This document shows, piece after piece, positions 26,214 through 34,849 of a stretch of DNA of 64,000 nt (the stretch's first letter is position 1; each line of letters begins with the position of its first letter). The DNA comes from Vibrio hepatarius. GTDB taxonomy: Bacteria; Pseudomonadota; Gammaproteobacteria; Enterobacterales; Vibrionaceae. Position numbers and translations under genes: made by a program. The stretch spans positions 1 through 64,000 of the forward strand of contig NZ_JAHKPM010000065.1 of NCBI RefSeq assembly GCF_018860525.1, given 5' to 3'. The notes under the pieces were generated by a model. The model made no database searches. It was not told where the DNA came from and worked only from the letters and a program-made list of their open reading frames with translations.

Positions 26214-27965
26214 TTACATTGCTAACTGACTCCCATGTATTTTAGGGTAGCGTTTAGAAATGCCATCCCTACCGTATATTTTTACGGAAAGTTGAATATA
26301 CCGATCGAAGCTACAAAATTGTTGGAAAAAACGATTAAGTACATCGCTAAAAGCAAGAAAGCTGTTTTGTGTGTCAAGTGTCAATTCGATTTCACTCCCA
26401 GGTGAGAATACATTTTTCCCCATGATTCGTATCGCGGAAACCTGTGATTTAACAGATACATTGTGTATTGTCTGGATTTCTTCTGCGGATAGTTGTTCTC
26501 TACTGCATAGCAATAGCATCTGCTTTAGTTTCTCGGTAGGGTTTTCGGCATGTAATAAAGATGAAAAGTTACCATTTAAAAGTCCAACAAACTGCCAATG
26601 AAGGTTTAAATTCTGTTCTCGTCCAATTGGTGCCGTAGGTGGGTAAATAGCGGTAAAAGTACCGAGTATATCGATATTCTCGGTACATTCCATTTCTCCA
26701 TTAATCCCGCAAGCTTGTTTACCATTTGTGCAAAGTAAGTTCGTGCCATATAACTTACTAAACTCCAACTCTTGAGTTGGCTTGAGGCTAATGGCAAGCC
26801 TAAATTGTCCAGATAAGTCTCTTGCACTTTGCCAATAATCAGCGGTTTGATCAGATTGATAACTGTCACGAAATAATGGTATTAACGGTTTTTCTCCTTG
26901 CGGTGTTATTTCAAATACCCTTTTTACTTCAACGATTTCTATGTCACTATCACTATGAGCATCTGCATTGACAGGTATGGTAAGGCAACGTTGGTCATAG
27001 CTTGTTGGCTCTCCAGTTTGTTCAAATAAATTGATTGCAGGGATAACATCAAGTTTAAACACATGATTATCGAACAATCTCATGAACTCTGCTGGAATGG
27101 CATTCATAAATAAATTGAGTTTGATTTCAGAACTGTCAATTTTTTTTGCCGCTTCACCAAAATCTTTTAGACGAAAAAATTGACGTTTTTCTTTGAAGAA
27201 GAAAAACTCACTGATGAGTTGAAAGCCAGAAAATTGATTCCCTTTTTGTGGTAAAAAAAGAAATTTAAGATCGCTAATACGACTTTTTAATTTTTCTGCT
27301 GGCAAAACGATGTGCTTATCGCAGCTTATATCTGAAATGGATATTGCTTTCGTTTGACCAAGTAACAACTCAATTATAGAGTCAGCATTATTTTCGAAGC
27401 CTTGTACAAATAAATCTAAATCTTGGTGGTTCAGTTGTGAAAAAAGAATGCTAGGGTCACCTGTTGATAGTGAAAGCTGAATGACCGCTGTAGATTGTTC
27501 TGCTCCTGCTGGCCGATTAAATTTAAAAGGAGCACTCGAAGCTGTAGTATCAAATAGCTTAAAAGGTGCCGTTTCTAAAGTATCGATTGTAGTGAATTGA
27601 CACACTCTACCTTTTGCATCGGAGGTAAAGTGGGATCCTTTGGGAATAATTGTCGATTCAGGTGAGTCACCTTGTGAAGATAAATGCATGTAGGCAACGC
27701 TGGGTATGGTTTGAGTATAGCTCGGGTAGATAACATTCAGTAATCCTTCGATCACTTCAGGCAATTGTTCAGAGAGTTGTTTTTCTATAGTTGCGTTCAA
27801 AAGAGCGACACCATCTAGTAGCCGTGCAAGGCTTGGATCTTCAATTTGTCCTTGATGGATATTAAGTCGTTCTGCATGTTCGGAATGTTGTTGACCAAAT
27901 TGCCCGAGTGCCCGGCGTACAAATGTCAGCTCTTGCTCAAAGTAACGCATTAAAGGATCAGTCAT
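26214..27965 (-). CDS. tssF: T6SS baseplate protein TssF
   Basis: A 583-residue TssF with the conserved opening LMRYFEQELTFVRRALGQFGQQHSEHAERL and DPSLARLLDGVALLNATIEKQL, both hallmarks of the family. TssF forms the wedge of the baseplate with TssG, TssE and TssK. Its length is normal. The start overlaps the end of tssE by 8 bases, which points to translational coupling. Confidence 0.95.
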   Translation of the reverse strand: MTDPLMRYFEQELTFVRRALGQFGQQHSEHAERLNIHQGQIEDPSLARLLDGVALLNATIEKQLSEQLPEVIEGLLNVIYPSYTQTIPSVAYMHLSSQGDSPESTIIPKGSHFTSDAKGRVCQFTTIDTLETAPFKLFDTTASSAPFKFNRPAGAEQSTAVIQLSLSTGDPSILFSQLNHQDLDLFVQGFENNADSIIELLLGQTKAISISDISCDKHIVLPAEKLKSRISDLKFLFLPQKGNQFSGFQLISEFFFFKEKRQFFRLKDFGEAAKKIDSSEIKLNLFMNAIPAEFMRLFDNHVFKLDVIPAINLFEQTGEPTSYDQRCLTIPVNADAHSDSDIEIVEVKRVFEITPQGEKPLIPLFRDSYQSDQTADYWQSARDLSGQFRLAISLKPTQELEFSKLYGTNLLCTNGKQACGINGEMECTENIDILGTFTAIYPPTAPIGREQNLNLHWQFVGLLNGNFSSLLHAENPTEKLKQMLLLCSREQLSAEEIQTIHNVSVKSQVSAIRIMGKNVFSPGSEIELTLDTQNSFLAFSDVLNRFFQQFCSFDRYIQLSVKIYGRDGISKRYPKIHGSQLAM

Positions 27966-28380
27966 AGCTGTCCTCCGTCATGATTGTGGTTAGATCATTA
28001 AGTGAAATCTTGGAGTCAAAGATAAGTTCTTGTTCACCTTTCGACGTGTTGGCTCTAGCAATAATGTTAAATACTAATGCGTTTTCACTATCGTTACGTT
28101 CTAATAGTTCGACCATGACCTGCGAAAGGCGAGGTTCAAAGTGACGTATATAACTCTCTAAGCGAATCGAAAGTTGAGCTTGATCTAGGCTAGCACTGAG
28201 TAACTGTACGTCCTCAATACCAAAACGAAGGTTCGAGCGCTGTAGTTGGCTGAACCTATCATCGATGTTCAATAACGGTGACTCTGACTCAAGCAGTTTG
28301 ATCAGGTGATATTTGATATCGTCTATCTCTTCTTTCTGAGCGTATCCCTTTGATTCTATGAATGCCTTCCAAAATCCCAC
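27958..28380 (-). CDS. tssE: T6SS baseplate protein TssE (gp25-like)
   Basis: A 140-residue protein of the phage gp25/lysozyme-like family. The segment IKYHL..LLESESPLLNIDDRF is followed by LRFGIEDVQLL, the central YGLPD-like region, and by a C-terminal helix and strands (RLESYIRHFEPRLSQVMVEL). TssE initiates sheath polymerisation at the baseplate. It shares one base with the TssC-like gene upstream and overlaps tssF downstream. Confidence 0.9.
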   Translation of the reverse strand: MGFWKAFIESKGYAQKEEIDDIKYHLIKLLESESPLLNIDDRFSQLQRSNLRFGIEDVQLLSASLDQAQLSIRLESYIRHFEPRLSQVMVELLERNDSENALVFNIIARANTSKGEQELIFDSKISLNDLTTIMTEDSYD

Positions 28381-29774
28381 TAGGCCACCTCATCTAAATC
28401 CGTGGTGAGTATGACTTCACCAGTAAAGTGATCGTATTGATATTGAGGTACAATTCTTAATGTGCATATAAAGCTTCCGGGGTGAGTCTCTGACTCTGTC
28501 ACAGATATCTTAGCGAAGCTAAGCGGGTATTTTGCAAGTGTCTCTTCATTAGCATAGGTGACATTACTGGAGAACTTTTCAATCCATTGAGTCAAAAAAA
28601 GCTCGCATTCAGATGCTGTATTAAAGCTGCCTAGCATTTCACGTACCTGTACTTTTAAATAATGAGCAATACGACAAGACATTAGGCTGGTTTGGATCTG
28701 GGTTAACACCTTATCATTATCAGATTTTCCGCTTTGCCATATGGAGTTATTGCCATTGAAAAAATATTTATCTGTTAGAGGGCTTTTGGTTAGGGGAATA
28801 AAACCATGCTGAGCATAAAATTTTGATATTTCACCAAATAATACCACATTTGTCTGCGGCTCTCGGATAAACAAACAATCATGTTGGTCAATATTAATTA
28901 CTGCACCTTGAGATTTGTCATTCCAACGAGATTTAAGAAAACCAAACCAATTGACTCTATGATATTCACGCATAACCGTTGAAATAAAAGCAAATCCTGC
29001 ATTTCCCCATAGCCCTGTTCCAAGCTCATTGTAAATAAAGCCTACTTTTGTATTTTGGTATCGATACCGCATACGTATTGATGGCATAACAAAGCCAACA
29101 AAACGACAACTCTGTTTGCTACGAAGCGACTGCCATGCTTGAAAATCAGGCCCCGAAATGATTTTCTCAATTCTGTTTATGTCGGAAATCCAGTCGGCAC
29201 CAGATTCAACAAAAAACTTATCATTTGTTGAGAAAATCATGGGGCATAATGTGGACTCGCCAAGTTTACTGATGAGTTCAACGGTAAATAAATCGTCATA
29301 GTCAGAATCAAAGTCCATATCGATATCAACTGGGTGGGTGAATAAAATACATCCAAATGGCTGGCCCCCCAGAGTATTAAGCTCTTTGTTGCCAATTTTG
29401 TTGAATAGACTCGACGCCTTAACATTATATGCTTGATTGACATCAGCAGAGACTTCTTCCCAGTGCATATCAAGCACTTTAACTCGAACGCGTTGATTAT
29501 TTACAGGCAAGCCTGCTAAGCCCTGCAAGCCTAACCAACTGCTGTGAAGTTGTGCAAAGTCTTTGTGATGTATAATTTTGTCCATTTGATGAGACAGCTT
29601 TTGATCTAAGAAAGCAATTAACTTAGCGATAAAATTGATAAGAGAAGGTTTGTTGGATAAAGCACCTGAATCTATTTCAGACAACATAGACAGCGCCTCT
29701 TTGAGAAAGTCGCTGTTTGTGTTGTCTAGTTTCGAAAACTTTTTTTGCCAATCAATATTGAAGTTTGCTTGCAT
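28380..29774 (-). CDS. Second TssC-like (EvpB-family) sheath protein
   Basis: A 464-residue paralogue of TssC encoded directly after tssC. It keeps the family layout: LDQKLSHQMDKIIHHKDFAQL then LQGLAGLP at the N-terminus, LCRIAHYLKVQVREMLGS-like near residue 385, and a C-terminal ESETHPGSF stretch. Compared with the neighbouring TssC (492 residues) it is clearly divergent and somewhat shorter. In other species second TssC-like proteins accompany some T6SS loci; their role is not settled. It could cap the sheath, form a minor sheath ring or join the baseplate. An intrinsic terminator-like hairpin between tssC and this gene should lower its expression relative to TssC. Confidence 0.88.
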   Translation of the reverse strand: MQANFNIDWQKKFSKLDNTNSDFLKEALSMLSEIDSGALSNKPSLINFIAKLIAFLDQKLSHQMDKIIHHKDFAQLHSSWLGLQGLAGLPVNNQRVRVKVLDMHWEEVSADVNQAYNVKASSLFNKIGNKELNTLGGQPFGCILFTHPVDIDMDFDSDYDDLFTVELISKLGESTLCPMIFSTNDKFFVESGADWISDINRIEKIISGPDFQAWQSLRSKQSCRFVGFVMPSIRMRYRYQNTKVGFIYNELGTGLWGNAGFAFISTVMREYHRVNWFGFLKSRWNDKSQGAVINIDQHDCLFIREPQTNVVLFGEISKFYAQHGFIPLTKSPLTDKYFFNGNNSIWQSGKSDNDKVLTQIQTSLMSCRIAHYLKVQVREMLGSFNTASECELFLTQWIEKFSSNVTYANEETLAKYPLSFAKISVTESETHPGSFICTLRIVPQYQYDHFTGEVILTTDLDEVA

Positions 29775-29793
29775 ACGACTCTTAGAACTAAAA

Positions 29794-29828
29794 CAAAAAA
29801 AGAATTAAGGCCGGAATTACCCGGCCTC
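29794..29828 (-). terminator. Intra-operon terminator/attenuator after tssC
   Basis: On the minus strand a 7-bp stem AGGCCGG / CCGGCCT with a 6-nt loop is followed, after AATTC, by seven T. It lies 9 nt after the tssC stop. It would partly stop transcription and separate the abundant hcp-tssB-tssC messages from the rest of the operon. Confidence 0.65.
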
Positions 29829-29836
29829 AGATTCGT

Positions 29837-31315
29837 TTAGCCTGGGATTTTGGCAACCATGCGTACCGACGTTGTCAGCTCTTCTAATTGTAACCAAGGC
29901 CTCAGATGAGCAACCGCAGAATATGAGCCAGGACGACCAGGTTGTTCTACAACCTCGATTCTTGACTCACAAAGTGGTGTTTTAGCTCGTTGTTCATTAC
30001 CAATTGCACCAGCATTGGTATATTGGTCTATCCAAAGTTGTAGCTCTCGCTGTATGTCTGGTGCTTCTAAGTTAGAACCTAGCTTATCCCGTCCCATTAC
30101 TTTTAAGTAATGTGCAATGCGACTACTAGCCATGATATAGGGTAGGCGAGCAGAAATTGAAGCATTTGCTGTTGCATCGGGGTCAGTATAAGTTTTCGGT
30201 TTTTGCGCTGTTTGGCCACCAATAAAAACACCATAATTTGAGTTTTTATAGTGAACAAGAGGTAAGAATCCTAAGTCACTGAGTTCTTTTTCTCGTTCAT
30301 CAGTCAGGTTGACTTCGGTAGGGCATTGCTGAACAAGATCTCCTGCTTCGGTTTTGTAGGTAAGGTTAGGAAGATTCTCGACCTTCCCGCCGTTATCTAG
30401 TCCTCTGATTGATGTACACCAACCCGATGCCGTATATGCTTGAGTCATCTTCAGTCCAAGTTCATACGAGGCATTAGACCAAACCAGCTGGTCATTGCTT
30501 GATGGGTTCGGATTACCATCCATATCTGTATCAAGCTCTTCATAGTTGAACAGCTCAGTACCTAGTCCTTTTTCACCGTATGGTAAACGAGCTAAAGTTC
30601 TTGGCAAAGTAAGAGTTACGTACCTTGCATCATCACTCTCGCGAAATGCATTCCATGCGGCGTAGGCTGGTGAATCAAAACCAGCTGCAATAGGCTTGCC
30701 TTCATCAAATGTTGTGAAATCGTTAAACTCAAACATTTGTGCATTAGCCGCGGCGACAAAGGGTGCATGGCATGCTGCTGCGACCTCACCCATATAGCGC
30801 AGTAGAGCAACATCTTCATCTTTTGAGCTAAATTCATAGTCGCCGATGAAAGTACCGTAAGGTTCTCCACCTGCGGTACCAAACTCTCCCTGATAAACAG
30901 CATTAAAAAATGGGCTACGGTCGATTGCTGGTGCGTCTTCAAACTGATCAAGAAGCTCTTCTTGAGTAAAATCAACCATTTTGATTTTCAAGTCACGACC
31001 AAGCTCGCTTTCTTTTACTAGCTTTTGTAGACCACGCCAAGAGCCTTCTAACTTCTGAAAGTCTTTCTGTTGCATCACTTCAGACAGCTGTTTCGATAGT
31101 TGTTTGTCGATGTCTGATATTGCATTTTCAATGGTTTTAGTAACATTTTTGTCCCATGTTACGGTTCCAGAAAGTGCTTGCTCAGCAAGAACGGAGAAGA
31201 GCTCTTTAGTTGTGTCAGCTGGAGTTTGAGTCGTCGCTTCTATTGCTCTATCAAGAAAACTCAGCGAACCCTCGGTGGCTTCAGCTTGTGGTTGATTTTC
31301 AGCTTCTGTGCTCAT
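29837..31315 (-). CDS. tssC: T6SS contractile sheath large subunit TssC
   Basis: A 492-residue TssC (VipB/EvpB). Diagnostic phrases include LEGSWRGLQKLV at about 98-109, FEWDNxxLMPYM-type segment SSRIAHYLKVMGRDKLGS near 405 and PGRPGSYSAVAHLRPW near the C-terminus. With TssB it forms the contractile sheath around the Hcp tube. Length and sequence are typical. Its start overlaps the tssB stop by one base, as in most T6SS loci. Confidence 0.97.
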   Translation of the reverse strand: MSTEAENQPQAEATEGSLSFLDRAIEATTQTPADTTKELFSVLAEQALSGTVTWDKNVTKTIENAISDIDKQLSKQLSEVMQQKDFQKLEGSWRGLQKLVKESELGRDLKIKMVDFTQEELLDQFEDAPAIDRSPFFNAVYQGEFGTAGGEPYGTFIGDYEFSSKDEDVALLRYMGEVAAACHAPFVAAANAQMFEFNDFTTFDEGKPIAAGFDSPAYAAWNAFRESDDARYVTLTLPRTLARLPYGEKGLGTELFNYEELDTDMDGNPNPSSNDQLVWSNASYELGLKMTQAYTASGWCTSIRGLDNGGKVENLPNLTYKTEAGDLVQQCPTEVNLTDEREKELSDLGFLPLVHYKNSNYGVFIGGQTAQKPKTYTDPDATANASISARLPYIMASSRIAHYLKVMGRDKLGSNLEAPDIQRELQLWIDQYTNAGAIGNEQRAKTPLCESRIEVVEQPGRPGSYSAVAHLRPWLQLEELTTSVRMVAKIPG

Positions 31316-31818
31316 TATTCACCTCCTTCTTTACTTACACCTAGCTCTTCAGACAGTGCAGAGATTGTGTCAGCGCTTTGTAACACTTCTTTTAGTAATT
31401 TTTCGAGATCTCGTGAGCGGTCTGCTTTGGAAAGAAGTACTTTGAGCTGGTTACGGGTTTCTACAAGTTTTTTGAGAGGTTCTACTTGCTCGATGATAGC
31501 CTCAGGTTCAAAGTCTTTCATTGATTTAAACTTCAATCCAGCTTCAAATTGACTGTCATCATCAGCAAGTACGTTGTCAACTTTTAGAGACAATTCAGGA
31601 CCTACACGTTTCATTACAGTATCAAAATTGTCTTTATCAACGTTATAAAAGGTGCGATCTTCAACGTCTTCTTTATCTTGTTTATGGCCAGAATAATCAC
31701 CAATTACCCCAACCACGAAAGGGAGTTCTTTGGTTTCTACGGCGCCATTAGTTTCCACATCGTAAGTAATACTCACGCGGTTTTTACTTACACGTTTGTG
31801 CTGGGAATTCAGTGCCAC
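31315..31818 (-). CDS. tssB: T6SS contractile sheath small subunit TssB
   Basis: A 167-residue TssB (VipA). The N-terminus NSQHKRVSKNRVSITYDVET matches the conserved KRVRPPRVxIxYdV opening, followed by ELPFVVGVIGDYSG and RTFYNVDKDNFDTVM (the R-F-x-x-I-D-x-D-N-F motif). It interlocks with TssC to build the sheath. It is followed directly by tssC and lies 19 nt after hcp. Confidence 0.97.
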   Translation of the reverse strand: MALNSQHKRVSKNRVSITYDVETNGAVETKELPFVVGVIGDYSGHKQDKEDVEDRTFYNVDKDNFDTVMKRVGPELSLKVDNVLADDDSQFEAGLKFKSMKDFEPEAIIEQVEPLKKLVETRNQLKVLLSKADRSRDLEKLLKEVLQSADTISALSEELGVSKEGGE

Positions 31819-31837
31819 ACTGGGCCTCCTTACTTAA

Positions 31838-32359
31838 TTAACTTGCTGATGAGGTGATTTTTGCCGTGGTTGCATCGAAGCCAACTTCTGGTCCTTTTTC
31901 AATTTTTCCACCTTCGCCTTCGATATAATAAGCTTTAGAAATTTTAGTGTATGTAAGGGAAAAAGATTCGTTCGGCAGGCTACCGTCAGATCCTGCAGAA
32001 TTGTAACTAGATATACGCGCTCCTGTAAGAGTAGTTATTTGGTATGGATCGGCCCCAGAACCTTCACGGTTTGGTTTGGTCATAACAATTTCAACACTTT
32101 TACCTTCGGGACCAGGGGCGTACAAGAAGGTTTCAATATGTGGTGTTGCACCATCACATCCACGGGTAATATTAATTTCGCCCAATGCAACCATTCCTTG
32201 GTCTGCGTTGTTTGCATTACCGACATCAATACCCACACCACGTACTGCATTCCAAGATACAGTATCAATAGCAAAGAACCCGTCTTTACCATTAATTTTT
32301 TCTACTGTTGCGGCACCTTTTGGGGTAGTACCATCAATTCTCATAAATATAGAAGCCAT
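31838..32359 (-). CDS. hcp: T6SS tube protein Hcp (TssD)
   Basis: A 173-residue Hcp. It begins MASIFMRIDGTTPKGAATV and contains EINITRGCDGATPHIE and SYNSAGSDGSLPNESFSLTY, all typical of Hcp1-type tube subunits that stack as hexameric rings. It is secreted without a signal peptide and can carry small effectors in its lumen. No C-terminal toxin extension is present. A good ribosome site (AAGGAGAA) lies just before the ATG. It is encoded between tssA and tssB. Confidence 0.96.
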   Translation of the reverse strand: MASIFMRIDGTTPKGAATVEKINGKDGFFAIDTVSWNAVRGVGIDVGNANNADQGMVALGEINITRGCDGATPHIETFLYAPGPEGKSVEIVMTKPNREGSGADPYQITTLTGARISSYNSAGSDGSLPNESFSLTYTKISKAYYIEGEGGKIEKGPEVGFDATTAKITSSAS

Positions 32360-32394
32360 TTTGTTCTCCTTTGCTAATTTAGCATGTTATGTTT

Positions 32395-33765
32395 TTACCA
32401 TTCGAAATTACTAATACCACTATCTGGTTGAGTCGTATCACCCTCAGTTTTAGGAGGCCTTTCGTTGTATGTGGCAGACTCAGTTGAAGTCTGTATTGTC
32501 GGTGCGTTTACATCCGTCTGTGCAAGCTCAGATGGTTGTGAAAGTGCTTTATTTGATGCTGCGGTTATACGGTTTAGCTTAGCTGGTTCTAAGTTATCCA
32601 TACCTGAAACCTGATTAATATGGGTAATAGCACCTGAGTTACCGCCAGTCATCTCGTTTAAGAGTTCAGGTAAGCTCATGTATCCCCATCGAATTGCTCG
32701 CTCTAGCAAAAAAGGGATAGGGCTATGGGGTTCAGTTTGCTGAAAAAATTGTGAAATTTTGCGCAGTTCGTGAAACGCCTGATCGCGACTCGTTATTATG
32801 CCGGCTATTGAGGTAGCTTGATTATGATTAGCTTCTTCCACTAAGGCATTATCAGCACTTGGTAGTGTCGATTGTGCATTAGTGGCGGGTACACTAGGCA
32901 CTTCTGAGTCAGAGGAAGTTTGACTTTGTAAAGTTTGATGATTAATCAGATTGAAGTTACTGTCTAATGGCCATGGTGCAAATCGATCGCCGACTAAATA
33001 TTGTATTGCTTTGAGTAATTCGGAAAGATTCGCTTTTGCAAACTTAAAACTAACGGGAGATAGGCCCACTTTTTGACATTCTTGTGCAATAAGTTTTTCG
33101 GCGGCATTTAAATTTTGATATGCGATAGCGAGATCTCGTACAACATCTTCTATCTCGTTTGAATATAACGAGTAAGCTGTCTCTTTAAGTTCTGAAAGCG
33201 TACCACTTCGTTCAGCCTGCAAAAAATCACCAAATGTAATGTGTCCTATTAGATCGGTCAATTGCAACGGCATAAAAAGTGCGGTCGAGTCTTGGCTTTC
33301 ACCAACGAGTTGGAGCAAGGGTTTGATACGAAACTCAATCAACTCTTTATTGCGCCCTAATTCATCCTCACTTTTGATTTTATCCAAAGGAAGTTGAGGT
33401 TGAAGAGTTTCCCAAAATGATTCGATAAATTCGACTAGGACTTTAGTAGATTTTGCTAGATTACTATAAGGAGACGATGTGAACAGCTGACTGGTAATGA
33501 ACCACCCTAATAATTCAGTATCTTTTGTTTGCGAAGTTAGGGCGTCAAATGTGGTGGTGCGCACTAAATTCCAGTTTGTGTCATTCGCTTCGATTAAGGA
33601 TTCATTGCTGGAAGCATCAGGAGTTTCGATTAACTGACGAAATGATGATTGTGCCGTATTGTAATGATTTCTCAAAGTACGATAGACACTTCGATCCAAT
33701 TTGAGGTAGGTACCTGATGGCTGTTCTTCCGATATAGGTTTCAATAATGCTTCAGTATCAACCAT
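32395..33765 (-). CDS. tssA: T6SS protein TssA
   Basis: A 456-residue TssA with the N-terminal ImpA_N domain (about 5-125; LLKPISEEQPSGTYLKLD is the standard opening). The C-terminal part has EPHSPIPFLLERAIRWGYMSLPELLNEM, the conserved end of the family, after a Ser/Thr-rich linker. TssA coordinates tube and sheath growth. It is the first gene of the long operon running to the kinase gene at 10184; 212 bases without a gene lie upstream. Confidence 0.93.
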   Translation of the reverse strand: MVDTEALLKPISEEQPSGTYLKLDRSVYRTLRNHYNTAQSSFRQLIETPDASSNESLIEANDTNWNLVRTTTFDALTSQTKDTELLGWFITSQLFTSSPYSNLAKSTKVLVEFIESFWETLQPQLPLDKIKSEDELGRNKELIEFRIKPLLQLVGESQDSTALFMPLQLTDLIGHITFGDFLQAERSGTLSELKETAYSLYSNEIEDVVRDLAIAYQNLNAAEKLIAQECQKVGLSPVSFKFAKANLSELLKAIQYLVGDRFAPWPLDSNFNLINHQTLQSQTSSDSEVPSVPATNAQSTLPSADNALVEEANHNQATSIAGIITSRDQAFHELRKISQFFQQTEPHSPIPFLLERAIRWGYMSLPELLNEMTGGNSGAITHINQVSGMDNLEPAKLNRITAASNKALSQPSELAQTDVNAPTIQTSTESATYNERPPKTEGDTTQPDSGISNFEW

Positions 33766-33977
33766 ACAATGTCCGTCATTAGATGCTAAAATAATTTATT
33801 AAGTATTCAATAACTTAATTATTAAAAATATTTGTGCATACCAGAGTCTAGTCTGTTTTGGCAGAAAAAATTCATTAAATTCATTATTTTATTAAAAAAG
33901 AGATTTAAATCAGGAAAATGACCCTTAATTATGTCAATTTGGTCAATTTAATTTTTGATCATAGTGAGTTAGAGTCA
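33766..33977. other. AT-rich intergenic region upstream of tssA
   Basis: No gene seen. It probably holds the promoter of the core T6SS operon (minus strand). A tandem 9-nt repeat GTCAATTTG GTCAATTTA occupies 33933-33950. I could not find a convincing sigma-54 (GG-N10-GC) element, and no clear terminator follows the PAAR gene. Confidence 0.4.
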
Positions 33978-34280
33978 TTAACCTCCTATTAACACAGTAG
34001 GCATGCCTAATACAATTGAACCACCATGTGCAGTAGTATCGCCCATTCTTGCGGCAGGCTTACTATTGATTAGCACAGTTGCACTTCCTTTTATAATTGA
34101 ATCAGGTGGGCCGACACATACACACATATCTCCTAGTGTTGCTGCTGGCATGCTTCCAATCAATACAGTTGGCGCTCCTGGTCCAGTTATTGGACCTCCT
34201 ACATGCGGTATAGGTGGGACTGCGGGAGTTTGCATTGGGCACACATGCATATCGGTAAGTCGGGCAGCAGGCAATGTCAT
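33978..34280 (-). CDS. PAAR-repeat spike-tip protein
   Basis: A 100-residue protein made of a PAAR domain only: LPAARLTDMHVCPM, PHVGGPITGPGAPTVLIGSMPAATLGDMCVC and VLINSKPAARMGDTTAHGG are the three PAAR repeats, with His and Cys residues for the zinc site. It forms the sharp tip on the VgrG trimer and has no toxin extension. Its ATG overlaps the stop of the upstream gene (ATGA). Confidence 0.93.
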   Translation of the reverse strand: MTLPAARLTDMHVCPMQTPAVPPIPHVGGPITGPGAPTVLIGSMPAATLGDMCVCVGPPDSIIKGSATVLINSKPAARMGDTTAHGGSIVLGMPTVLIGG

Positions 34281-34846
34281 TCCAATCCTCCATTTCCACC
34301 ATTAGCAATATTAAGCGCTGATGTAATAGCATTTTCATAATAGACTGCTGTTTGATCCCAATTTGGCAGTGCGGCTGCATGGTTTATGGAACCAGCGACG
34401 GCTTTGGAGTATAAAAATGGGTCTGGTAACACTACCGGCAAATCCGGTGCAACTATACTCCCTGAACCGTTCCAAAATACTGCTTGGCTTGCCCAAGATG
34501 GTCCACAATTTAGTTCTAGCCTGTTAGCGAGTAGTTCCGACTTTCTTCGAAGTTCCTCTGAAGGGGCCAATGCCCAGTGTTTTGATGTATTTAATGACAT
34601 TTTTTGAACATCATTCCATACATCATTACGTGATGATAAGCAGCATAAAGCCCACCAAATACTTTCTCGAACAGGTAAAGCATGGGCAAGAAATTGTACT
34701 AAGTCATAATTGAGCTCAGCTTTTTGTAGGTGGATGATTACTTGGTCTATTGGAAGATCTTCACCAATGATTTCCTTTGCATCATCGGAGGCTTGGAATC
34801 TTGGCATAATTTGAGTACTACTTTGATAGGGAATTTTCTTATACAT
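34277..34846 (-). CDS. DUF6931-like protein between VgrG and PAAR
   Basis: A 189-residue protein without signal peptide or membrane segment. The central phrase HALPVRESIWWALCCLSSR resembles the 'R.avWWaclc' core I associate with DUF6931, a family of unknown function found beside VgrG and PAAR genes. It sits where chaperones, adaptors (like DUF4123 or DUF1795 proteins) or effectors are usually encoded, and overlaps the PAAR gene. An adaptor or loading role is therefore a reasonable inference. No catalytic motif was recognised. The C-terminus is Gly-rich (NGGNGGLE). Confidence 0.55.
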   Translation of the reverse strand: MYKKIPYQSSTQIMPRFQASDDAKEIIGEDLPIDQVIIHLQKAELNYDLVQFLAHALPVRESIWWALCCLSSRNDVWNDVQKMSLNTSKHWALAPSEELRRKSELLANRLELNCGPSWASQAVFWNGSGSIVAPDLPVVLPDPFLYSKAVAGSINHAAALPNWDQTAVYYENAITSALNIANGGNGGLE

Positions 34847-34849
34847 AGT

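Noticed and set aside
33766..33977. A sigma-54 promoter before the tssA operon
   Set aside because: TGGTATGCACA looked similar to TGGCAC...TGC, but the required GG-N10-GC spacing is not met, and no sigma-54 activator gene is in the locus.
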